A DNA stretch of 64,000 bases from positions 1 to 64,000 of the forward strand of contig NZ_PZJJ01000005.1 of the NCBI RefSeq assembly GCF_003044065.1. Reading direction: 5' to 3'. This DNA comes from Alkalicoccus saliphilus (GTDB taxonomy: Bacteria > Bacillota > Bacilli > Bacillales > Salisediminibacteriaceae). This document shows, one piece after another, positions 57,189 to 64,000 of this stretch (its first letter is position 1; each line of letters opens with the position of its first letter). The notes under the pieces were generated by a model. It was not told the DNA's origin. It did no database searches and saw nothing but the letters and a program-made list of their open reading frames with translations. A program made the position numbers and the translations under genes.

Positions 57189-58448
57189 TTATAAAAATAA
57201 TCGGTTGATATCATTCCATGTTACTGCAAGTACTAAAAGCATAAGAAGCGCAAACCCTATTAAATGCACCATACCTTCTTTTTGGGGATCAACCGGTTTC
57301 CCCCGGACAGCTTCCAGCCCGATAAACATAAGCCTTCCCCCGTCAAGAGCCGGCAGTGGAAGCAGATTGATAATACCGAGATTCACACTTAAAATAGCTG
57401 TCCATTGTAAGAGTACAAGAAAGCCCATTGCCGCTACTTCACCAGTGTATTCATAAATACCTACAGGACCCGCCAGTGCGTCAAGCGAAAACTCCCCGGT
57501 AATAAGCAGTCCAAGAGCTTCAATGATGAGTGCTGTGTATTCATATGTCTGAGTAAATCCAAAAGCAAGTGCTCCTGAGATACTTCTTTCTGTCGGAGCC
57601 ATAACCCCTATTACACCAACGTTTTCCGCTTCCGGCACTTCTCTTTCTTCCGGTGTCATCTCTAAATTAAACGTTTCATTTCCTCTGGCAATCTCAAACT
57701 CCATGTTTTCGTTGGGATTTTCCTGGATAATCTCTGTCATATCTTCCCATGTAGCAACTTCCTCACCATCTATGGAAGTAATTCTGTCACCACTTTCAAG
57801 TCCGGCTTCCACCGCCGGACCATCATCGGTCACATCCCCTATAACTGACTCGTTTACCGGAAGACCGGCTACAGCAGCGTAGATGATGAGAACAAATACC
57901 GCCAGAACGAAATTCATAAAAGGGCCGGCGAAGATAGCCGCAGCCCGCTGACCGACGGTTTTTGAACCAAATTGTCTGTCATATGGGGCAATTTGAGTCG
58001 GCTTTTCATCATACACATATTCTGCACGCCGATCCAGTTCGTACGTAACCAGCTCTTCAGTATCTTCAGTGTATCCCTGAATGAACAAATCTTTTTCCAT
58101 ATCGACTTTTTCCACCTGGATCACTTTGCAGTCCGGATGCTTTGATTTGTTATTAATGATCATCCTGCTGACTTTTCCTTCTTCTGTAAACAGCAGACCG
58201 ATTTCGTATCCCGGCTTTATCTGTACAAGTTCAGGATCTTCCCCGGCCATACGGACGAAGCCACCGAGTGGAAGCAGACGGATGGTGTAGAGGGTTTCAT
58301 TGCGGACAAAGCTGAACAACTTCGGTCCGAAGCCGATCGCAAATTCCCGACAGAGAATCCCTGCTTTCTTTGCAACGATAAGATGTCCCCATTCATGGAT
58401 AAAAACAAGTAAACCGAAAATAACGATTACGGCTAATAAAGTATTCAT
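57189..58448 (-). CDS. rasP: Site-2 zinc metalloprotease RseP/RasP
   Basis: Intramembrane protease that cleaves anti-sigma factors and cell-division or signal-peptide remnants; B. subtilis RasP acts on RsiW and FtsL. The 419-residue product has the zinc motif HEWGH at residues 18-22 in the first membrane segment, a PDZ domain near 195-270, and the second zinc motif LPLPALDGG near 365 in a late membrane segment. It lies between dxr and proS as in other Firmicutes. Confidence 0.96.
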   Translation of the reverse strand: MNTLLAVIVIFGLLVFIHEWGHLIVAKKAGILCREFAIGFGPKLFSFVRNETLYTIRLLPLGGFVRMAGEDPELVQIKPGYEIGLLFTEEGKVSRMIINNKSKHPDCKVIQVEKVDMEKDLFIQGYTEDTEELVTYELDRRAEYVYDEKPTQIAPYDRQFGSKTVGQRAAAIFAGPFMNFVLAVFVLIIYAAVAGLPVNESVIGDVTDDGPAVEAGLESGDRITSIDGEEVATWEDMTEIIQENPNENMEFEIARGNETFNLEMTPEEREVPEAENVGVIGVMAPTERSISGALAFGFTQTYEYTALIIEALGLLITGEFSLDALAGPVGIYEYTGEVAAMGFLVLLQWTAILSVNLGIINLLPLPALDGGRLMFIGLEAVRGKPVDPQKEGMVHLIGFALLMLLVLAVTWNDINRLFL

Positions 58449-58463
58449 TTATGCACACACCCT

Positions 58464-59612
58464 TTAACGTGAATAATCAGCTACGCTTGATCGGGTTTTT
58501 TGATCAATTTCCAGAATCTCTTCCAAAGAGGGGGCGGTTAAAGTTTCGTGTTCTTCCAGCGCCCGTTCCACAAATTCATCAATCTCCAGAAAACGTATTC
58601 TATCTTCTAAAAACATAGCTACAGCTTGTTCATTTGCAGCATTCAGAACTGCAGGAGCAGAACCGCCTTCTCTGCCCGCTTGAATTGCAAGCTTTAAGGC
58701 TCTGAACCTTTCGTAATCCATTTTTTCGAAATGAAGCGCTCCTGCTTCCCATAATTTTAACCTTCTGGAGCCTGGTATAGCAAGCCTGGACGGCTGGGTA
58801 AGTGCATATTGAATCGGGACTCTCATGTCGGGTGTCCCAAGATGGGCGAGGATACTTCCGTCCACATACTCCACCATCGAGTGGACAATACTTTCTTTAT
58901 GAAGCACTACGTCTATGTCGTCGTAATCCACGCCAAAAAGCCAGTGTGCTTCAATAACTTCCAGCCCTTTATTCATCATAGTAGCCGAATCCACCGTAAT
59001 TTTCGCTCCCATACTCCAGTTGGGATGGTTAAGCGCTTCTTTAACCGTTACCCCCTGCAGGTCTTTTCGGGCTTTGTCCCTGAAGCTTCCACCAGATGCG
59101 GTGAGAATCAGTTTTTCTACTTCTTTAGCATCTCCGTGCAGACACTGATAAATGGCCGAATGCTCACTGTCTACAGGGATGAGCTTCACCCCGTATTTTC
59201 TTTGCAGCTCTGTGACAATGTGGCCGGCTGTAACGAGCGTTTCTTTATTTGCAATAGCTATGTCCTTACCGGATTCCATCGCTTTAAGTGTAGGTGGAAG
59301 CCCAACGCTTCCCATCACTGCATTTACGAGTATATCACCCGGGCTGCCTGCTTCTGCAACTGCAATCAGTCCTTCTTTTCCTGTTACAATCTCCGGATGA
59401 TAAGTCAGAAGGCCCCGGAGCTCGTGTGCTGTTTCTGTTCCCTGCACAGATATAAGCTCAGGCTGAAATTTTTCGATATATGGAAGTGCTGTAGCAGTGT
59501 TCCTCCCATAGGCTAAAGAAACAAGTTTAAATTCCTCAGGATGATTAGCCAAAACGTCCAGAGTCTGTTCTCCTATGGAACCTGTAGCTCCGAGTAAATG
59601 AATCGATTTCAT
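58464..59612 (-). CDS. dxr: 1-deoxy-D-xylulose-5-phosphate reductoisomerase
   Basis: Second step of the methylerythritol phosphate route to isoprenoids. The 382-residue product has the NADPH motif [11 protein letters not shown] near 8, NKETLVTAG near 122, the metal ligands in VDSEHSAI near 147 and the active-site loop [14 protein letters not shown] near 205. Its product supplies UppS, encoded two genes upstream. Confidence 0.97.
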   Translation of the reverse strand: MKSIHLLGATGSIGEQTLDVLANHPEEFKLVSLAYGRNTATALPYIEKFQPELISVQGTETAHELRGLLTYHPEIVTGKEGLIAVAEAGSPGDILVNAVMGSVGLPPTLKAMESGKDIAIANKETLVTAGHIVTELQRKYGVKLIPVDSEHSAIYQCLHGDAKEVEKLILTASGGSFRDKARKDLQGVTVKEALNHPNWSMGAKITVDSATMMNKGLEVIEAHWLFGVDYDDIDVVLHKESIVHSMVEYVDGSILAHLGTPDMRVPIQYALTQPSRLAIPGSRRLKLWEAGALHFEKMDYERFRALKLAIQAGREGGSAPAVLNAANEQAVAMFLEDRIRFLEIDEFVERALEEHETLTAPSLEEILEIDQKTRSSVADYSR

Positions 59613-59627
59613 ACTGTGCCCCCTGTG

Positions 59628-60422
59628 TTAAGTTAAAAATCCGAACAGATACAATATAGGCATTACAAAAATAAGGCTGTCAAAACGATCAAGTATACCG
59701 CCATGACCAGGCAGGACATGGCCGGAATCTTTAACTGCGTAGTGCCTTTTAAAAGCGGATTCCACCAGATCTCCGAGCTGACCCGCTACTGAAACGGTGA
59801 GTATGACAAGTATAACTGTCCATAAAGAGTCAAAAACGGGCACTATCATTACAAAGATCAACCCCGCAATGTAGGCCAGCGCAATCCCCCCGAGAGAACC
59901 TTCAATTGTTTTTTTAGGACTGATCTCCGGCCAGAGTTTATGCTTCCCAAAACTTCGTCCTGCAAAATAAGCCCCGGAATCCGTTGCCCAGATTAAAATA
60001 AGTAGAAAAAATATTAAAGCAAGGCCATTATCCAAAAACCTCGCATACATAAAATAATGAAAACCGAATCCGACATAAACGGAGGCCAGTATCATAAATC
60101 CTGCTTCATCGAATGTGAATTTATTTTTAGTAATAACTGTCAGTGCCAGCATCACAATAATAAGAAGTAAAAACAATTCCAGCCGTTCCACCTGCCAAAA
60201 TTCTGTTAAAAGCCAATTCTGGGGCAGAACAAGAAGCAGGACAAATATAAACCCAATTAAACTCCGCATACTCCAGACAGGAATCTGCTTCATCTTCAGA
60301 AGTTCCCATATGCCTATTAAGGCAAGTAGTATAATAAGTAAAGTGAAGGGGAGACCCCCGAGATAAATCAGCCCTAAAAACCCGGCCCCTGCTATTACTC
60401 CCGTAATAATACGCTGCTTCAA
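59628..60422 (-). CDS. cdsA: Phosphatidate cytidylyltransferase
   Basis: Integral membrane enzyme that makes CDP-diacylglycerol, the substrate of PgsA encoded elsewhere in the window. The 264-residue product has about seven membrane segments and the family signature near the C-terminus, with KDSGHVLPGHGGILDRFDS around residues 225-245. It follows uppS by 12 bases. Confidence 0.97.
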   Translation of the reverse strand: MKQRIITGVIAGAGFLGLIYLGGLPFTLLIILLALIGIWELLKMKQIPVWSMRSLIGFIFVLLLVLPQNWLLTEFWQVERLELFLLLIIVMLALTVITKNKFTFDEAGFMILASVYVGFGFHYFMYARFLDNGLALIFFLLILIWATDSGAYFAGRSFGKHKLWPEISPKKTIEGSLGGIALAYIAGLIFVMIVPVFDSLWTVILVILTVSVAGQLGDLVESAFKRHYAVKDSGHVLPGHGGILDRFDSLIFVMPILYLFGFLT

Positions 60423-60434
60423 AAAAACCCTCCT

Positions 60435-61199
60435 CTAAACTCCGCCATATCTCCTCTGCCGTTGCTGATATGCACTGACAGCCTCAATAAAATTATCCGG
60501 TGAAAAATCCGGCCATAATACTTCTGTAAACCAGAACTCGGAATACGCAAGCTGCCATAGCATAAAGTTACTGAGCCTGATTTCACCACTTGTCCTGATC
60601 AGGAGATCAGGTTCAGGAAAACTGCTCGTCATCAAATACTCCGTTACTGTATCCTCTGTAATTTCTTCTTCCGAAAGGCGTCCTTTTTCTACATCTTCAT
60701 ACATGGCCCGGAAAGCATCCATCAACTCTGCTCTGCTCCCATAATTTAAGGCAAAATTTAATATCAGTCCACTGTTTTCTTTTGTGGCCTCCACCGCTTT
60801 GTTTACTGCACGGATCGTAAATTCCGGAAGTTTTTCGATATCCCCTGTTATTTTTACTTGAACGTTTTCTTTTGTTAATTTAGGAAGTTCACTATTTAAA
60901 AAACGTTCGGGAAGTCTCATCAAAAAATCCACTTCTGTTTTTGGACGCTTCCAGTTTTCTGTGGAAAAAGCATAAAGAGTAAGATATTTCACTCCTATTT
61001 CGCTCGCCGTTTCAACTATGTTCCGGACCACATTCATACCTTCCCGGTGGCCGGCTATTCGTGGAAGCCCCCGCTGTTTAGCCCATCGGCCGTTACCATC
61101 CATTATTATTGCAATATGGGCAGGGACCTCCCCCTCCAGAAGATTCGGATATTCTTTATTATATTCTAATTTTTTTCGTTTTGTCAGTTTATTAAGCAT
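60435..61199 (-). CDS. uppS: Undecaprenyl diphosphate synthase
   Basis: Cis-prenyltransferase that makes the C55 lipid carrier for peptidoglycan and teichoic acid synthesis. The 254-residue product has the active-site Asp34 in MDGNGRWAK, AGHREGM near 52, TLYAFSTENWKRP near 78 and the C-terminal LIRTSGEIRLSNF and SEFWFTEVLWPDF signatures. ATG follows GGAGG by nine bases. It begins a unit after the frr terminator; an AT-rich region with TAGAAT (about 61240) may hold its promoter. Confidence 0.97.
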   Translation of the reverse strand: MLNKLTKRKKLEYNKEYPNLLEGEVPAHIAIIMDGNGRWAKQRGLPRIAGHREGMNVVRNIVETASEIGVKYLTLYAFSTENWKRPKTEVDFLMRLPERFLNSELPKLTKENVQVKITGDIEKLPEFTIRAVNKAVEATKENSGLILNFALNYGSRAELMDAFRAMYEDVEKGRLSEEEITEDTVTEYLMTSSFPEPDLLIRTSGEIRLSNFMLWQLAYSEFWFTEVLWPDFSPDNFIEAVSAYQQRQRRYGGV

Positions 61200-61312
61200 G
61201 AACGTATGCCTCCAGCTGGTTCTGTCTGTCTTTGAAAAGCTCCGTTCTTATTCTATCACGTTTGCTGCCAGGGTATAACTAAGAATAGTTATTTTATGTA
61301 TTCCTTTCCTTC

Positions 61313-61362
61313 TGTTAAATAAAGAAAGACTGTCCTGCCGAGTAATTTTCAGCAGCACAGCC
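61313..61362 (-). terminator. Rho-independent terminator of pyrH-frr
   Basis: A stem of about 14 bp with mismatches (GGCTGTGCTGCTGA / TCGGCAGGACAGTC) followed by TTTCTTTATTT on the minus strand, ten bases after the frr stop. Confidence 0.85.
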
Positions 61363-61373
61363 TACAGAGAAGA

Positions 61374-61931
61374 TTAAATTTCCCGGACTTCGTCTTCTTT
61401 CCTCTTGGAATGCTCGTCGATTGACTTAATCGTCTTGTCAGTAAGCTTCTGAACATCTTCCTGACTGCGCTTAAGCTCATCTTCTGTAAGTTCCCCATCT
61501 TTCTGAAGCTTTTTAAGCTCGTCGTTTGCTTCGCGGCGGATATTTCGCACAGCCACCTTTGCTTCTTCTGCATAACGTCCGACCAGCTTAATGAGTTCTT
61601 TGCGCCGCTCTTCGGTTAATGCAGGAATTGTAATTCTGATCACATTTCCGTCATTGTTCGGGGAAAGGCCCAGATCGGCTTTTTGAATTCCTTTTTCGAT
61701 GTTCTGCATAGCAGACTTATCGAACGGTGTGATGAGAAGCATCCGTCCTTCCGGTACGGAAATGGAAGCCAGTTGATTTAGAGGAGTAAGCGCCCCGTAG
61801 TATTCCACCTGGACTTTATCCAGAAGGGACGGGTTTGCACGGCCTGCGCGGATTGTAGCCAGTTCTTTTCCGAAAGCTTCCACTGATTTGTTCATTTTTT
61901 CTTCTGCCTGTTTTAATACTGATGATGACAT
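61374..61931 (-). CDS. frr: Ribosome recycling factor
   Basis: Dissociates post-termination ribosomes with EF-G. The 185-residue product has the normal length and conserved [22 protein letters not shown] near 27-48 and [14 protein letters not shown] near 130. Its ATG overlaps the pyrH stop by one base (TAATG). Confidence 0.98.
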   Translation of the reverse strand: MSSSVLKQAEEKMNKSVEAFGKELATIRAGRANPSLLDKVQVEYYGALTPLNQLASISVPEGRMLLITPFDKSAMQNIEKGIQKADLGLSPNNDGNVIRITIPALTEERRKELIKLVGRYAEEAKVAVRNIRREANDELKKLQKDGELTEDELKRSQEDVQKLTDKTIKSIDEHSKRKEDEVREI

Positions 61932-62656
61932 TAAGACTGCCCCCTTATAATCGTACCTATTTCTTCGCCGTTTACTACACGTTTAATATTGCCTTTTTCA
62001 CCGATGGAAAAAACAATGAGAGGAATATCATTATCCATACATAGAGAGGAAGCTGTAGCATCCATCACTGCCAATCCATCTTTCAGTATATCAAGATAAG
62101 TGAGTTTTTCATATTTTACAGCATCGGCATTAGTGGATGGGTCTGCGCTGTAAACACCGTCTACATTATTTTTTGCCATTAAAATAACGTCCGCTTCTAT
62201 TTCAGCAGCCCGGAGAGCGGCTGTCGTATCTGTTGAGAAATAAGGATTTCCCGTTCCTGCAGCAAAAATCACAACTCGCTTCTTCTCCAGGTGCCTGATG
62301 GCACGTCTTCTGATATAAGGTTCTGCCACCTGTCTCATTTCAATAGAAGACTGAACCCTTGTCTGCACTTCAATGTTTTCCAGGCTGTCCTGCAGAGCCA
62401 GTGAATTCATTACGGTGGCGAGCATTCCCATGTAGTCAGCTGTTGCACGGTCCATTCCTTTGGCTGCTCCAGCCATACCGCGCCAGATATTTCCTCCACC
62501 GACGATGATAGCTACTTCTACATCCATTTCCTGAAGCTCCTTGACCTGTTCCGCAATGGACTGAATCATTTCCGGATCAATTCCAAAGCCTTTCTCTCCC
62601 GCAAGTGCTTCTCCGCTTAATTTAAGTACGATACGTTTGTAAGCTGGCTGCTCCAT
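61931..62656 (-). CDS. pyrH: UMP kinase
   Basis: Phosphorylates UMP to UDP, a hexameric amino-acid-kinase-fold enzyme. The 241-residue product has KLSGEAL near 12, GGGNIWRG near 53 and the [12 protein letters not shown] segment near 147. It lies between tsf and frr, the usual bacterial arrangement, but behind a terminator. Confidence 0.98.
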   Translation of the reverse strand: MEQPAYKRIVLKLSGEALAGEKGFGIDPEMIQSIAEQVKELQEMDVEVAIIVGGGNIWRGMAGAAKGMDRATADYMGMLATVMNSLALQDSLENIEVQTRVQSSIEMRQVAEPYIRRRAIRHLEKKRVVIFAAGTGNPYFSTDTTAALRAAEIEADVILMAKNNVDGVYSADPSTNADAVKYEKLTYLDILKDGLAVMDATASSLCMDNDIPLIVFSIGEKGNIKRVVNGEEIGTIIRGQS

Positions 62657-62706
62657 AGGTCCCTCCAGTGATTAAAATTTACCATGTATTCGAAAAACCG
62701 CTCAGG

Positions 62707-62728
62707 AAAAAGGGACACAAAGTGCCCC
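62707..62728 (-). terminator. Rho-independent terminator of tsf
   Basis: GGGGCAC pairs with GTGTCCC (one G-U pair) and is followed by TTTTTCC on the minus strand, ten bases after the tsf stop. The pyrH ribosome site (GGAGGGACC) follows shortly, so partial readthrough is likely. Confidence 0.8.
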
Positions 62729-62737
62729 TCCGTTTCC

Positions 62738-63619
62738 TTACTTTTTCACTTGGGACATAACTTCTTCGGCAAAGTTGTCTTCACGTTTCTCCATGCCTTC
62801 TCCAACTTCATAACGGAAGAAAGTTTTGACGGATCCACCTTTGGACTCTACGTACTTGCCTACTTTTTGATCGCTGTCTTTTACAAACGCCTGTTCATTA
62901 AGGCAGATTTCTTCAAAAAACTTGCTGAGACGGCCTTCCACCATTTTCTCTACAATATTTTCAGGCTTGCCTTCATTCATTGCCTGCTGCTTAAGAACTT
63001 CACGCTCCCGGTCAGTCTCCTCCTTGGAAACTTCATCACGGCTTACATATTTTGGGTTGATAGCAGCTACGTGCATAGCCACATCTTTGGCTGTCTGTGC
63101 ATCTGCTCCATCAACGACTGCAAGTACTCCAATACGGCCTCCCATGTGAATATAGGAACCAGCATGCTGATTTTCCTGAAGTTCTACAATTTCAAAACGG
63201 CGGAGGGAGATTTTCTCTCCAATTTTAGCAATCTGGGAAGTAATAAAGTCCTGGAGAGTGTTTTCTTCTCCTGCAAAGCCCTGCTCAAGAGCATCAGCCG
63301 CAGTAGCCGGCTTGTTTTCAAGAATGTGCTTTGCTACAGCATCCACCATGTTTACGAAGTTTTCGTTCTTTGATACAAAGTCTGTTTCAGCATTAATTTC
63401 TACGATAACTGCCTGGTTGCCTTCCTGTACAATATGAGCAAGACCTTCAGCAGCAACGCGGTCTGCTTTTTTTGCTGCTTTGGAAATTCCTTTCTCACGA
63501 AGGAAATCAATTGCCTTATCCATATCACCGTCTGTTTCTGAAAGGGCTTTCTTGCAGTCCATCATACCTGCCCCTGTTTTTTCACGAAGCTCTTTTACCT
63601 GCTTTGCTGTAATCGCCAT
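62738..63619 (-). CDS. tsf: Translation elongation factor Ts
   Basis: Nucleotide exchange factor of EF-Tu. The 293-residue product starts [20 protein letters not shown] and contains the TDF signature in [12 protein letters not shown] near 78. ATG at 63619 follows AAGGAGGAA; the 21 extra upstream codons are unsupported. Confidence 0.98.
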   Translation of the reverse strand: MAITAKQVKELREKTGAGMMDCKKALSETDGDMDKAIDFLREKGISKAAKKADRVAAEGLAHIVQEGNQAVIVEINAETDFVSKNENFVNMVDAVAKHILENKPATAADALEQGFAGEENTLQDFITSQIAKIGEKISLRRFEIVELQENQHAGSYIHMGGRIGVLAVVDGADAQTAKDVAMHVAAINPKYVSRDEVSKEETDREREVLKQQAMNEGKPENIVEKMVEGRLSKFFEEICLNEQAFVKDSDQKVGKYVESKGGSVKTFFRYEVGEGMEKREDNFAEEVMSQVKK

Positions 63620-63697
63620 TGTAAAATTCCTCCTTAATAATATAAATCCGTAGTAACCGGCAGAATAAAAAAATCCGTTCATTCAGGCCGGCCGTCT

Positions 63698-63703
63698 ATT
63701 ATA
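63698..63703 (-). promoter_or_regulatory. Candidate -10 element between rpsB and tsf
   Basis: TATAAT on the minus strand just after the rpsB terminator, without a good -35 hexamer (a T-run from the terminator occupies that place). It could serve tsf; readthrough from rpsB is the alternative. Confidence 0.35.
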
Positions 63704-63719
63704 AATAATCCGTTTTTCT

Positions 63720-63757
63720 TAAAAAAAGGTGATAAAGGGTCAGCCCCTCTATCACCC
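63720..63757 (-). terminator. Rho-independent terminator of rpsB
   Basis: GGTGATAGAGGG pairs with CCCTTTATCACC (one mismatch, five-base loop) and is followed by seven T residues on the minus strand. Confidence 0.93.
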
Positions 63758-63767
63758 TTCTGATTAC

Positions 63768-64000
63768 CTATGCTGTAGTTTCTTCACCCTGGTTTGCTTC
63801 AATGATCGCATCCGCCATTTTAGCAGTTAACAGACGAACCGCACGAATAGCGTCGTCGTTACCCGGGATGACGTGGTCGATCTCATCAGGGTCACAGTTA
63901 GTATCTACAATTCCTACGATAGGAATATTCAGCTTGTGCGCTTCTGCCACTGCGATACGCTCTTTACGAGGATCGATAATAAACAGGGCATCCGGAAGCT
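63768..64000 (-). CDS. rpsB: 30S ribosomal protein S2, C-terminal part
   Basis: Only the last 77 codons are inside the window; the gene continues beyond base 64000. The readable part has [33 protein letters not shown] and the PGNDDAIRA signature of S2, and ends with the usual acidic tail GEETTA. S2 is the classical first gene of the rpsB-tsf pair, which fits the following terminator and tsf. Confidence 0.97.
   Translation of the reverse strand, partial: LPDALFIIDPRKERIAVAEAHKLNIPIVGIVDTNCDPDEIDHVIPGNDDAIRAVRLLTAKMADAIIEANQGEETTA

Overview
The window is an almost uninterrupted block of core chromosome from a member of the Bacillaceae (low to moderate GC Firmicute). Every well-supported gene lies on the minus strand, so the natural reading direction is from base 64000 down to base 1. 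The gene order is the one known from Bacillus subtilis and its relatives, from rpsB-tsf-pyrH-frr through the polC, nusA-infB, pnp, asd-dapGA, spoIIIE, recA-rny and mutSL clusters to hfq-hflX-ynbB-glnA. Strong AAAGGAGG-type ribosome sites, PolC, RNases Y and J2, the RicA protein, SpoIIIE and SpoVS all fit this. The acidic, D/E/N-rich linker of the RodZ-like protein hints at a halophilic or alkaliphilic lineage, but that is only a hint. No phage, insertion sequence, CRISPR array, tRNA or rRNA gene was recognised.

Layout in transcription order: translation and cell-envelope start-up genes (rpsB, tsf, pyrH, frr, uppS, cdsA, dxr, rseP, proS; 64000-55463); the replicative polymerase polC (55270-50969); the nusA-infB operon rimP-nusA-ylxR-ylxQ-infB-ylxP-rbfA (50810-45741); truB-ribF, rpsO, pnp and an M16 peptidase (45157-39218); the asd-dapG-dapA lysine/diaminopimelate operon (39102-35915); rnjB and spoIIIE; the ymf cluster (GntR regulator, two M16-family proteins, the EF-P modifying reductase, YmfK, RodZ-like protein) leading into pgsA-cinA; a DEAD-box helicase gene; recA with an SOS operator; rny, ymdB, spoVS; tdh-kbl threonine breakdown; miaB-ricA; mutS-mutL; an RsmJ-like methyltransferase with miaA, hfq, hflX, ynbB; and glnA behind GlnR/TnrA-type operators. 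A 61-codon gene with a strong ribosome site and a sigma-B-like promoter follows glnA. The last 700 bases hold no gene I could identify.

Transcription units are clearly delimited by Rho-independent terminators, and several sigma-A promoters sit directly behind or even inside the preceding terminator (recA, rimP). Inside operons, neighbouring genes are often coupled through TAATG or ATGA/GTGA overlaps.

The interesting departures from the standard Bacillus layout are: losses (no cotE, spoVFA/B, tepA, ylzJ, ymxH, ylxY, ymfJ, pbpX or glnR at their usual places), gains (a DbpA-tailed DEAD-box helicase between cinA and recA; an RsmJ-like gene between mutL and miaA), an RNase J2 with an unusually complete metal motif, and three intergenic islands with related degenerate repeats. 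I found no convincing undescribed multi-gene system; the small stress-type gene and the repeat islands are the least explained parts.
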